Part shown: one piece after another, positions 51,420-59,196 of the stretch | Layout of the letters: every line of letters starts with the position of its first letter | How positions within the stretch are numbered: the first letter of the stretch is position 1 | NCBI GenBank assembly: GCA_045544615.1 | Contig: JAZPZI010000039.1 | Location: forward strand, 62,001 to 126,000 | Length of the DNA: 64,000 bases | Reading direction: 5' to 3' | Source of the DNA: CAKSFT01 sp045544615 | GTDB taxonomy: Bacteria > Bacillota > Clostridia > UBA1381 | Notes under the pieces: model-generated | The model's database searches: none | What the model was told of the DNA's origin: nothing | The model's input: only the letters and a program-made list of their open reading frames with translations | Position numbers and translations under genes: made by a program

Positions 51420-51443
51420 AAAAGCCCTGGAGCACAAGAAAAG
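51418..51443 (+). repeat. Family A remnant
   Basis: TGAAAAAGCCCTGGAGCACAAGAAAAG resembles the left 27 bases of family A copy 4 directly after the stop codon; the rest is missing. Confidence 0.4.
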
Positions 51444-51472
51444 AAAGCCTGAACCAAGTTCAGGCTTTTAGC
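51444..51472 (+). terminator. Terminator of the M16 operon
   Basis: Stem AAAGCCTGAA/TTCAGGCTTT with CCAAG loop, ending in TTTT. Confidence 0.8.
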
Positions 51473-51496
51473 TTTGTTTGGGAAAAAGGGAAAAAG

Positions 51497-51673
51497 AATG
51501 AAATCGCAAGCGTGGCTTGCGGTGAAATAATTTCCTTCAAAAATTGTGAAATAGAAAGCTAAAGCTTTCTGTGAAATAAAATAAATCCACTCATGCCCGC
51601 AGGCATTTCACATTGCGAAGTAATATTTCACACCCGCAGGGTATTTCACAAATCCTGAAAGGATTTATTTCGT
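51497..51673. repeat. Multi-hairpin palindromic element, family G
   Basis: A string of small hairpins: CGCAAG/CTTGCG, AGAAAGCT/AGCTTTCT, GCCCGCAGGC, ACCCGCAGGGT and AAATCC/GGATTT. GTGAAAT separates them on the left half and ATTTCAC on the right half, so the whole element is an imperfect palindrome. No gene is present between 51420 and 51710. Confidence 0.6.
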
Positions 51674-51675
51674 TG

Positions 51676-51709
51676 AAAAAAGCGTACTGAAAATTCAGTA
51701 CGCTTTTTT
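51676..51709. terminator. Bidirectional terminator of tRNA-Gly
   Basis: Stem AAAAAGCGTACTGAA/TTCAGTACGCTTTTT with A and T runs on both sides; it ends the tRNA transcript on the minus strand. Confidence 0.9.
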
Positions 51710-51710
51710 C

Positions 51711-51785
51711 TGGAGCGGAAGACGAGATTCGAACTCGCGACGTTCACCTTGGCAAGGTGACGCTCTACCACTGAGCCACTCCCGC
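51711..51785 (-). tRNA. tRNA-Gly (anticodon GCC), CCA encoded
   Basis: On the minus strand the acceptor GCGGGAG pairs with CTTCCGC, the D arm is GCTCAGTGGTAGAGC, the anticodon arm CACCTTGCCAAGGTG gives loop TTGCCAA and anticodon GCC, and the T arm has GAGTTCGAATCTC. The 3' CCA is encoded (51711-51713). Confidence 0.95.
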
Positions 51786-51806
51786 ATAAATATTAAGTTC
51801 TTATAT

Positions 51807-51835
51807 ATATTAGCACTAAAATTCCGGTTTGTCAA
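51807..51835 (-). promoter_or_regulatory. Promoter of tRNA-Gly
   Basis: Minus-strand TTGACA, 17 bp, TAATAT, about 20 nt before the tRNA 5' end. Confidence 0.75.
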
Positions 51836-51871
51836 GAGAAAAATTCAAATTTTCGAAAAAATCTCTTGACA
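51830..51871. promoter_or_regulatory. Inverted repeat joining two divergent -35 boxes
   Basis: Perfect 10-bp arms TGTCAAGAGA (51830-51839) and TCTCTTGACA (51862-51871), 22 bp apart; each arm contains one -35 box. Confidence 0.6.
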
Positions 51872-51894
51872 AGCTATATAATATATAGTACAAT
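51866..51894 (+). promoter_or_regulatory. Promoter of the his-gat operon
   Basis: TTGACA, 17 bp, TACAAT, 42 nt before hisZ. Confidence 0.75.
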
Positions 51895-51935
51895 TACTTT
51901 ATCACTTTAGCACGATAAAGAAAGGATAATATAAA

Positions 51936-53198
51936 ATGTCAGACTGGAGATTGCACACGCCTATCGGTTTAGCCGACATTCTTCCTGAAGAATGCGAAAA
52001 GAAAAGGGCGGTTGAAGAGGTTATAAATGATGTATTCCTGTCGATGGGGTATAGGGAGATTGAAACCCCGTCTTTTGAATATTATGATGTATATTCAGGT
52101 TCATCAGGTCAGATTTCACAGGAGAATATGTTCAAGTTCTTCGATGAAAAGGGAAGAATTTTAGCACTTCGCCCTGATATCACAACATCTATTGCAAGAG
52201 TTGCGGCAACAAAGGAAAAGGATAGCTTGCTTCCCTTGAGATTTTGCTATACAGGGAATGTATTCCGTGCAGAAAAGACCGAAGGTGCAAGACAGCGTGA
52301 ATTTACACAAAGCGGAATCGAGCTTCTGGGTGCAGACACACCCGAGGCGGATGCAGAGGTTATCGCTACTGCAATCGAGGCAATTCAGGCGGTTGGGATA
52401 GAAGATTTTCAGGTGGAAATCGGGCAGGTGGCATTCTTCTCTGGGCTTGTTGAGCAGGCAGGGCTTTCTCATGAGGATACCGAAAAACTCCGTGAGAGAA
52501 TCGACTGCAAGGACTCTTTGGGAATTGAGGAGCTGACAGAAAAGCTCAATTTAGACGGCGAGATAAAAAGGCTGATGATTGCGCTTCCCGACCTTTTTGG
52601 CGACCTTTCGGTTGTGGATAAGGCGGATGTTACGGGACTTAACCCAACATCGAAGGCGGCACTTGATAATATAAGAAGCATATACGGTTTGCTTGAAAGC
52701 TACGGCTTTGGCGATATGATTTCGATAGACCTTGGAATGCTACAGAGCATCGACTATTACACAGGCTCGATTTTCAAATGCTACACTCACGGCGTAGGGT
52801 TCCCTGTCTGTGCAGGCGGAAGATACAATAATCTTGTCGGCAAATTCGGACGTGAGCTCTCGGCAGTCGGTGTTGCATTCGGAATTAACAGAATTCTTTC
52901 GGCACTTCGTGCAGGCGGAAGATTTGAGGATGAGCCTTCATCGCCGCCCGTTATTTTTGCGGAGTGCGGTGCAGAAGCTGACGCTTACAGACTTTCAAAG
53001 GATATGCGGGATTGCGGTTTTTGCGTGGAAAGATATATTCTGGGTGATAAAGAAGAGGATGCACTCAGCTTTGCAGAAGAGAAGTCGTCGCCATGTATGC
53101 TTTCGGTTAAGGCAGGCGGCGTGCTTAAAATCTATGACCTTGTGAAGAATGAAGAAGAACTAACCACGGTGGAAGAATTTTTGGAAAACTACAGATAG
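51936..53198 (+). CDS. hisZ: ATP phosphoribosyltransferase regulatory subunit HisZ
   Basis: A 420-aa histidyl-tRNA synthetase paralogue that activates short HisG. It has the class II core (ETPSFEYYDVYSG, LALRPDITTSIAR, RFCYTGNVFRAEK and the motif 3 region SAVGVAFGINRIL) and is directly followed by short HisG, which decides between HisZ and HisS. AAGGATA lies before the ATG. Confidence 0.92.
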   Translation: MSDWRLHTPIGLADILPEECEKKRAVEEVINDVFLSMGYREIETPSFEYYDVYSGSSGQISQENMFKFFDEKGRILALRPDITTSIARVAATKEKDSLLPLRFCYTGNVFRAEKTEGARQREFTQSGIELLGADTPEADAEVIATAIEAIQAVGIEDFQVEIGQVAFFSGLVEQAGLSHEDTEKLRERIDCKDSLGIEELTEKLNLDGEIKRLMIALPDLFGDLSVVDKADVTGLNPTSKAALDNIRSIYGLLESYGFGDMISIDLGMLQSIDYYTGSIFKCYTHGVGFPVCAGGRYNNLVGKFGRELSAVGVAFGINRILSALRAGGRFEDEPSSPPVIFAECGAEADAYRLSKDMRDCGFCVERYILGDKEEDALSFAEEKSSPCMLSVKAGGVLKIYDLVKNEEELTTVEEFLENYR

Positions 53199-53209
53199 AG
53201 AGGATTAAG

Positions 53210-53848
53210 ATGGATTATTTGACAGTTGCCCTTGCAAAAGGCAGACTTGCCGAGCTTGCAATGGATTTATTCATAAAAAACGGGTTTGACTGCTCGGCGA
53301 TGAAGGAAAAGAGCAGAAAGCTTATCTTTACCGATGAGAAAAACAAGATGAAGTTTATTCTTGTAAAAGCATCGGATGTTCCGACATATGTTGAATATGG
53401 TGCAGCAGATATCGGGATTGTTGGAAAGGACACTCTTTTAGAGGAGAACAAAAACCTCTACGAGATGATAAACCTCGGGTTCGGAGCCTGCAAGATGGCG
53501 GTTTGCGGACCGCTTGAGCTAAAGGATAAGTTCACCAAAATCAACAACTTAAAGGTTGCGTCAAAATACCCGAAGATTGCCGAGGCGTATTTTCAGGACG
53601 AGTTAGGTCAGACAATCGAGCTTATAAAATTGAACGGCTCGGTTGAGCTTGCACCGCTTGTGGGTTTGAGTGATGTTATCGTCGATATTGTCGAGAGCGG
53701 AAAGACGCTAAAGGAAAACGGACTCGATGTTTTGGCAGATGTTTGTCCGTTATCGGCATGGTTTGTGGTAAATAAGGTGAGTATGAAAATCTACCGTGAC
53801 CGCATAATGAAGATTGTTGAAGGATTCAAGGAGGAGCTTTCGGTATGA
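53210..53848 (+). CDS. hisG: ATP phosphoribosyltransferase, short form
   Basis: A 212-aa catalytic subunit for the first step of histidine synthesis. Its length shows the short form that lacks the regulatory ACT domain and needs HisZ. Motifs: VALAKGRLAELAMDL at the N-terminus, YGAADIGIVGKD and the PRPP-binding VGLSDVIVDIVESGKTL. It overlaps hisA by 4 nt. Confidence 0.95.
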   Translation: MDYLTVALAKGRLAELAMDLFIKNGFDCSAMKEKSRKLIFTDEKNKMKFILVKASDVPTYVEYGAADIGIVGKDTLLEENKNLYEMINLGFGACKMAVCGPLELKDKFTKINNLKVASKYPKIAEAYFQDELGQTIELIKLNGSVELAPLVGLSDVIVDIVESGKTLKENGLDVLADVCPLSAWFVVNKVSMKIYRDRIMKIVEGFKEELSV

Positions 53849-54558
53849 GAATTTATCCTGCGATAGATATAAAGGACGGAAAATGCGTAAGACTTTTTAA
53901 GGGTCAGTTTTCCGATGTGACGGTATATGGCGAAAACCCGGCAGAGATTGCAAAAAAGTGGGAATCGCTCGGCGGTGAGTTCATCCACGTGGTTGACTTA
54001 GACGGTGCGCTGAAGGGTAGAGGTGTCAATTCGGAAATAATAAGAGAAATCTGCAAAACTGTTAAAGTTCCGGTACAAACCGGCGGCGGAATTCGTACCA
54101 TGGAAGATGTGGAATATATGTTGCAATGCGGTATAAACCGTGCTATAATAGGAACATCGGCAGTAAAAAACAGAGAGTTTGTGAGGGATGCAGTTTCTGA
54201 ATACGGAAACCGCATCGTAATCGGAATAGATGCAAAGGATTCTATGGTTGCAATATCGGGTTGGGAGGAAGTAAGTAACTTCAAGGCAGTTGATTTTGCA
54301 AAGGAGATGGAATCGCTCGGGGTTTCGACGGTTGTCTATACCGATATCGCAACAGACGGTACACTCTCGGGCCCGAATGTTGCGGCTATGGAGGAGATGG
54401 TGAAAAACACAAAGCTTGATGTCATTGCATCGGGCGGAGTGGGAGATATTAGCCATATTGCAGCATTAACCAAAACCGGAGTCGAGGGTGCGATTGTCGG
54501 AAAGGCACTATATACCGGAAATCTCGATTTGGCCGAGGCAATTAAAATTTCACGATAA
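53845..54558 (+). CDS. hisA: Phosphoribosylformimino-AICAR phosphate isomerase HisA
   Basis: A 237-aa (beta-alpha)8 barrel. Catalytic Asp 8 is in YPAIDIKDGKCVRL and the second in IVIGIDAKDSMVAISGW; phosphate-binding loops are QTGGGIRTMEDV and ASGGVGDISHI. It is in the his operon between hisG and hisIE. The usual partners hisF and hisH are not in the window. Confidence 0.95.
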   Translation: MRIYPAIDIKDGKCVRLFKGQFSDVTVYGENPAEIAKKWESLGGEFIHVVDLDGALKGRGVNSEIIREICKTVKVPVQTGGGIRTMEDVEYMLQCGINRAIIGTSAVKNREFVRDAVSEYGNRIVIGIDAKDSMVAISGWEEVSNFKAVDFAKEMESLGVSTVVYTDIATDGTLSGPNVAAMEEMVKNTKLDVIASGGVGDISHIAALTKTGVEGAIVGKALYTGNLDLAEAIKISR

Positions 54559-54573
54559 AAGGGGAAAATCCGA

Positions 54574-55191
54574 ATGGAAAAGATTAAATTTGATAAAGAC
54601 GGTCTCGTTCCCGCGGTCTTGCAGGATGCTACCACATGCGAGGTGCTCATGGTTGCATATATGAACGAGGAAAGCCTTGAAATATCTAAAAAAACCGGGC
54701 GTGCTACATTCTGGTCACGCTCACGTGGCGAGCTCTGGGAAAAGGGCAAGACCTCGGGTAATTATATGTATATAAAGGAAATCAGAGTCGACTGCGATGC
54801 GGATTGTCTGCTCGTTCTTGTTGAGCCGGCAGGACCTGCCTGCCATACCGGCAAGAGAACCTGTTTTTACAGGGATATCGAGGGAGCGGAACTCGACCTT
54901 GACAAGAAGGACAACAGCGACATCTTAAACCGACTTATGGCGGTTACTCTTGACCGAAAGGTAAATCCGCAGGAGGGAAGCTATACAAACTACCTCTTTG
55001 ATAAGGGTGAGGATAAGATTTTAAAGAAGGTCGGCGAAGAGGCGGCAGAGGTGGTAATTGCGGGTAAAAACCGTGCAAAGGACGAAATCGCATACGAGGT
55101 TTCGGATCTTTTATACCACATGACCGTTATGCTGGCAGATAACGATATGACCTGGGAGGATATATTTGATGAGCTTGAAAAAAGAAGATAA
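54574..55191 (+). CDS. hisIE: Bifunctional PR-AMP cyclohydrolase/PR-ATP pyrophosphatase
   Basis: A 205-aa fusion for steps 2 and 3 of histidine synthesis. HisI part (about 1-110): MVAYMNEESL, FWSRSRGELWEKG, metal ligands in VDCDADCLL and GPACHTGKRTCF. HisE part (about 115-205): helix KKVGEEAAEVVIAGKN with the pyrophosphatase EExxE pattern. The next gene begins 23 nt before this stop. Confidence 0.95.
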   Translation: MEKIKFDKDGLVPAVLQDATTCEVLMVAYMNEESLEISKKTGRATFWSRSRGELWEKGKTSGNYMYIKEIRVDCDADCLLVLVEPAGPACHTGKRTCFYRDIEGAELDLDKKDNSDILNRLMAVTLDRKVNPQEGSYTNYLFDKGEDKILKKVGEEAAEVVIAGKNRAKDEIAYEVSDLLYHMTVMLADNDMTWEDIFDELEKRR

Positions 55192-56038
55192 TTTCGGCAT
55201 TATCGACATAGGCTCAAATACCGTCCGAGGCGTAGTGTATAAAAACAGAACCCCGAAAAAGGGGAGTATTGTGTTTCGATCAGACATCCTCGAGCAAACC
55301 TGCGAGGGTGTTTTGTCTTATGACGGAATAAAAAAGCTTTTGGGAAACATAAAAAAAACAATCGAATACTTTAAGGAAAACGGGTGCACCTGCTGGTATG
55401 CCTTTGCAACATCTGCTATGCGTGATGTGAAAAATTTCGGTGAGGTTTTTGATAAAGTGAAGTCAGAAACCGGAATCGAAATTGAGCTTATCTCGGGCGA
55501 TGAGGAGGCAGAATGCGATTTTCGTGCACTCCTGACCGTATGCCCCGAAGGCGGAATCGGAGTAGACTTAGGCGGCGGAAGTGCCCAGGTTATAGCCTTT
55601 GATAAAAACGGTGTGATTGAGGCAAAATCCTTCCCGATTGGCGTAAAGCGCATGAGGCAAGGATTTACAGCGAAAATGGTGCCGACGCCCGACGAGGCAG
55701 AGAAAATAGAAAAAGAGATAAAATTGGCACTGTCGGAAATAAAGAGCAAAAGCACAGTTGTGTGGTTTATGGGCGGTACTGCAAAAGCGGTTGCGATTGC
55801 CTCATCTGTACTTTTTTCAAAAAGCGAAATAACACCCGGTATCATTGATGAAATATATGAAATGACTTCGGGAAATATCGGACTCTCAAAAAAACTTTTT
55901 AATAAAAGATACCAGCTGATGCCGACAGGGTTAAAGGTAATGAAAGCGATTGCAGAATCGGTCGGTGCAGAAGTCATCAGGGTTACCGATGTCGGTGTCC
56001 GTGACGGCTATGTTGAGAGGATATTTAAATCTAACTAA
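55169..56038 (+). CDS. Ppx/GppA phosphatase family protein
   Basis: About 289 aa, the short form of the exopolyphosphatase/guanosine pentaphosphatase family. The actin-like ATPase motifs are FGIIDIGSNTVRGVVY (phosphate 1) and GIGVDLGGGSAQVIAF (phosphate 2), with FATSAMRD and ELISGDEEA between. It may hydrolyse polyphosphate or pppGpp. ATG 55169 follows GGAGGA by 8 nt, inside the end of hisIE, so translation is coupled. Confidence 0.85.
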   Translation: MSLKKEDNFGIIDIGSNTVRGVVYKNRTPKKGSIVFRSDILEQTCEGVLSYDGIKKLLGNIKKTIEYFKENGCTCWYAFATSAMRDVKNFGEVFDKVKSETGIEIELISGDEEAECDFRALLTVCPEGGIGVDLGGGSAQVIAFDKNGVIEAKSFPIGVKRMRQGFTAKMVPTPDEAEKIEKEIKLALSEIKSKSTVVWFMGGTAKAVAIASSVLFSKSEITPGIIDEIYEMTSGNIGLSKKLFNKRYQLMPTGLKVMKAIAESVGAEVIRVTDVGVRDGYVERIFKSN

Positions 56039-56053
56039 AAGGAGGCGGGGAAG

Positions 56054-56323
56054 ATGATAGACAAGGAAACTGTCGGAAAGCTTTCAAAGCTATCGATGAT
56101 TTCGGTAACAGAATCAGAGGCTGAAGCTTTTGCAAAAGACATGAGCCGTGTTATCGGAATGCTTGATAAGATCAGGGAAGTTGAAATTCATGCGACATCA
56201 TCTTCTTCGGGATATATAAAATACCCTGTGCTTTCGGAGGATGTAGCAAGCGACTCGGAAATCGCAGCAGAGATTAAAAAGGGTAAAAAGGACAGCACTT
56301 TTTCTGTGCCGAGGGTGATATGA
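56054..56323 (+). CDS. gatC: Aspartyl/glutamyl-tRNA amidotransferase subunit C
   Basis: An 89-aa small subunit that links GatA and GatB. It shows the family pattern ETVGKLSKLSMISVTESEAE...VIGMLDKIREV and the C-terminal FSVPRVI. AGGAGGCGGGG precedes the ATG. It lies 1 nt before gatA. Confidence 0.9.
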   Translation: MIDKETVGKLSKLSMISVTESEAEAFAKDMSRVIGMLDKIREVEIHATSSSSGYIKYPVLSEDVASDSEIAAEIKKGKKDSTFSVPRVI

Positions 56324-56324
56324 A

Positions 56325-57740
56325 ATGAGTCTTGGCGATTTGAGAAGAATGCTCGATGAAAAGAAACTCGGTGCAGTTGAGCTGTTGGATGAATATTTAA
56401 AAAAGATAAAGGACGAAGACGGAGAGATAAATTCTTTCATAACATGCTTGGGTGATGAGGCAATCGCATCGGCAAGGTTGGCACAAATGCTGATCGATAA
56501 GGGCGAGGCTAAAGCTATGACCGGAATCCCGTATGCGGCAAAGGATAATATCCTCACAAAAGGGGTCCTGACCACCTGTGCATCAAGGATGCTTTGTGAG
56601 TATATTCCGCCGTACAGTGCGACGGTAATCGAAAGCCTGGAACACCAGGGTGCGGTTTTGATGGGGAAAACGAATCTCGACGAGTTTGCAATGGGCGGCT
56701 CGGGGACTTCGTCTTATTTTGGCGCAACGAAAAATCCGAAAAATATGAATAAAGTTGCGGGTGGCTCATCATCGGGAAGCGCCGCCGCAGTTTGTGCGGG
56801 ATTTGTACCTGTTGCACTCGGAACAGACACAGGCGGTTCGGTGCGGATTCCGGCATCCTTTTGCGGTGTTGTGGGACTAAAGCCTACCTACGGCAGAGTG
56901 TCACGCTATGGTTTGGTAAGCTACGCATCAAGCCTTGACCAGATAGGTGTTATTGCAAACTCGGCAGAGGATGCAGGGTATATGCTAAATGTAATTGCCG
57001 GACAAGACGAAATGGATGCAACTTCGGCAAAGGCAGAGCTCTGCGACTTTACAGATACCGCAAAAACCAATATTAAAGATTTAAAAATCGGTGTCATAAA
57101 AAACCTTATGGGCACGCAGATTGACGAGGAAGTAAAGCTTGCGGTATCCGATGCGGTACGCTTATATGAAAAGCTTGGTGCAAAGGTGATTGAGGTAGAA
57201 ATTCCAAGCCTTGAGTATGCTCTTGAGGCTTACTATATAATTGCATCTGCCGAGGCGGCAAGTAATCTTGCACGCTTTGACGGAGTAAGATACGGCTATG
57301 CAGAAGACGACTGCAAAAGCTATGCCGAGATGATTGCAAAGAGCCGCTCGGCCGGGTTTGGTCAGCAGGTGAAGCGGAGAATCCTGCTTGGGAATTATCT
57401 TTTGTCGGATAAATTCGGTGCAGATTACTATAAAAGAGCAGTTTCGGCAAAAAACAGGCTCACCGAAGAACTCCGTGAGGTGTTCGGAAGGTGCGATGTA
57501 TTGATAAGCCCGACTGCACCGACTGCTGCGTATGGCTTTGATGAATGTGATATTCTGAAGGTTTGCAAGGGAGATGTATGTACCGTTATGGTAAACCTTT
57601 CAGGTCTTCCCGCAATCAGTATTCCGTGCGGTGTGACATCAGCCGGACTCCCGATTGGTATGAGTATTATCGGAAAACACTTCTCGGAACAGAAAATTAT
57701 CGGTGTTGCCGATGTTTTTGAAAAGGAGGCGGGGAAATGA
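56325..57740 (+). CDS. gatA: Glutamyl-tRNA(Gln) amidotransferase subunit A
   Basis: A 471-aa amidase subunit that releases ammonia from Gln or Asn. The Lys-Ser-Ser triad lies in PYAAKDNILT, KVAGGSSSGSAAAV and GTDTGGSVRIPASFCG. With GatB and GatC it converts misacylated Glu-tRNA(Gln) and Asp-tRNA(Asn). Overlaps gatB by 4 nt. Confidence 0.96.
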   Translation: MSLGDLRRMLDEKKLGAVELLDEYLKKIKDEDGEINSFITCLGDEAIASARLAQMLIDKGEAKAMTGIPYAAKDNILTKGVLTTCASRMLCEYIPPYSATVIESLEHQGAVLMGKTNLDEFAMGGSGTSSYFGATKNPKNMNKVAGGSSSGSAAAVCAGFVPVALGTDTGGSVRIPASFCGVVGLKPTYGRVSRYGLVSYASSLDQIGVIANSAEDAGYMLNVIAGQDEMDATSAKAELCDFTDTAKTNIKDLKIGVIKNLMGTQIDEEVKLAVSDAVRLYEKLGAKVIEVEIPSLEYALEAYYIIASAEAASNLARFDGVRYGYAEDDCKSYAEMIAKSRSAGFGQQVKRRILLGNYLLSDKFGADYYKRAVSAKNRLTEELREVFGRCDVLISPTAPTAAYGFDECDILKVCKGDVCTVMVNLSGLPAISIPCGVTSAGLPIGMSIIGKHFSEQKIIGVADVFEKEAGK

Positions 57741-59152
57741 TGTACACGCCTGTTATGGGACTTGAAATCCACGCCGAGCTTCTAACAAAGACCAAGGTGT
57801 TCTGCCGATGCAAAAACGAGTTTGGCGGTGAGAAAAATACAAGAATCTGCCCTCGCTGTGCAGGACTTCCCGGAGCGTTGCCGGTTTTAAATAAAGAGGC
57901 GGTATCGCTTGCTGTTCGTGCAGGATTGACGCTCGGGTGCAGAATAAACAGATATTCCGCTTTTGACAGAAAAAATTATTTCTACCCCGACCTTCCCAAG
58001 GCATATCAGATAACACAGTTTGAATATCCTATATGTGAGGAAGGTTCGGTTGAGGTTTTGGGAAAGACGGTGCGTGTAAACCGCATCCACATCGAGGAGG
58101 ACGCAGGAAAGCTTATCCATGCCGAAGTTGGTACCCAAATCGACTTTAACCGATGCGGAGTCCCGCTGATTGAGATTGTGACCGAGCCTGATTTCAGCAC
58201 AGCCGACGAGGTTGTAGCCTTTGTTGATGAGGTGTCACGCAGACTGAAATTTGCAGATGTATGTGACTGCAGGCTCGAACAGGGGTCACTCAGGGTTGAT
58301 GTGAATATTTCGCTAATGCCGGAGGATTCAGAAACACTTGGTGTTCGAGCCGAGATAAAGAATTTGAATTCAAGAAAGTCTATCCGCCGTGCGATTGAGT
58401 ATGAAATAAAGCGACAGACTGAAATTCTCGCATCGGGCGGCGAGGTTGAGAGAGAAACAAGAAGATTTTCCGAGGAAACGGGGAAAACTTCATCGCTTCG
58501 TGGGAAAGAGGATGCAAACGATTACAGATATTTCCACGAGCCCGACCTTCCGGGGATAGAGATTTCAAAAGCCGAGGTTGAGGAGATAGCATCCGGGATG
58601 CCCGAGATGCCGCAGGTAAGGTATAAAAGATACATCGAGCTTGGTATATCGCCTGCCGATGCGGATTTGATTTTGGCAGACCGTGATTTTTCCGATTTGT
58701 TCGACGGTGCGGTAAGGGTTTTCAAAAGCCCCAAAACAATTGCAAACCTGATGCTTGGTGAATTATCGAGAAAGCTCAATGAGAGCGAAAAAAAGGCAGG
58801 GGAGATTGAGTTTTCTGCCGGGGATTTAGCAGAGATTGCAAAAATGAGCGATTCGGAGAAGGTCTCAAAGCAAGCGGCACGTGAAATTTTATCGGTGATG
58901 TTTGATAATGGCGGAGCACCTCAGGAAATCGCAAACGAGAGGGGACTCTTCCTTTCTGATGACAAAGACAGGGTAGCCCTGGTTGTAGCCGAGGTGTTGG
59001 CAGAAAACAAGGAGAATGTCCGGGAATATAAAAACGGAGTTTTAAAGCTTTTTGGATATTTTATGGGCGAGATTATGCGCCGTTTGGGTGGCTCAGGAAA
59101 TCCAAAAACGGTAAAGGAAGAACTCACAAAACAGTTGACATCCATAAGTTAA
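57737..59152 (+). CDS. gatB: Aspartyl/glutamyl-tRNA amidotransferase subunit B
   Basis: A 471-aa kinase/tRNA-binding subunit. N-terminal PVMGLEIHAELLTKTKVFC, a zinc site from CRC and CPRC, kinase residues in FDRKNYFYPDLPKAYQITQ, and the C-terminal YqeY-like tail (GGSGNPKTVKEELTKQL). ATG 57737 follows GGAGG by 7 nt. A promoter for glnN overlaps its 3' end. Confidence 0.96.
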   Translation: MMYTPVMGLEIHAELLTKTKVFCRCKNEFGGEKNTRICPRCAGLPGALPVLNKEAVSLAVRAGLTLGCRINRYSAFDRKNYFYPDLPKAYQITQFEYPICEEGSVEVLGKTVRVNRIHIEEDAGKLIHAEVGTQIDFNRCGVPLIEIVTEPDFSTADEVVAFVDEVSRRLKFADVCDCRLEQGSLRVDVNISLMPEDSETLGVRAEIKNLNSRKSIRRAIEYEIKRQTEILASGGEVERETRRFSEETGKTSSLRGKEDANDYRYFHEPDLPGIEISKAEVEEIASGMPEMPQVRYKRYIELGISPADADLILADRDFSDLFDGAVRVFKSPKTIANLMLGELSRKLNESEKKAGEIEFSAGDLAEIAKMSDSEKVSKQAAREILSVMFDNGGAPQEIANERGLFLSDDKDRVALVVAEVLAENKENVREYKNGVLKLFGYFMGEIMRRLGGSGNPKTVKEELTKQLTSIS

Positions 59153-59164
59153 GAGATATATAAT
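59135..59164 (+). promoter_or_regulatory. Promoter of glnN
   Basis: TTGACA, 18 bp, TATAAT, overlapping the gatB stop. Confidence 0.75.
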
Positions 59165-59196
59165 AGGTACAACATAAATCGGCAGGAGGTAGAAAG

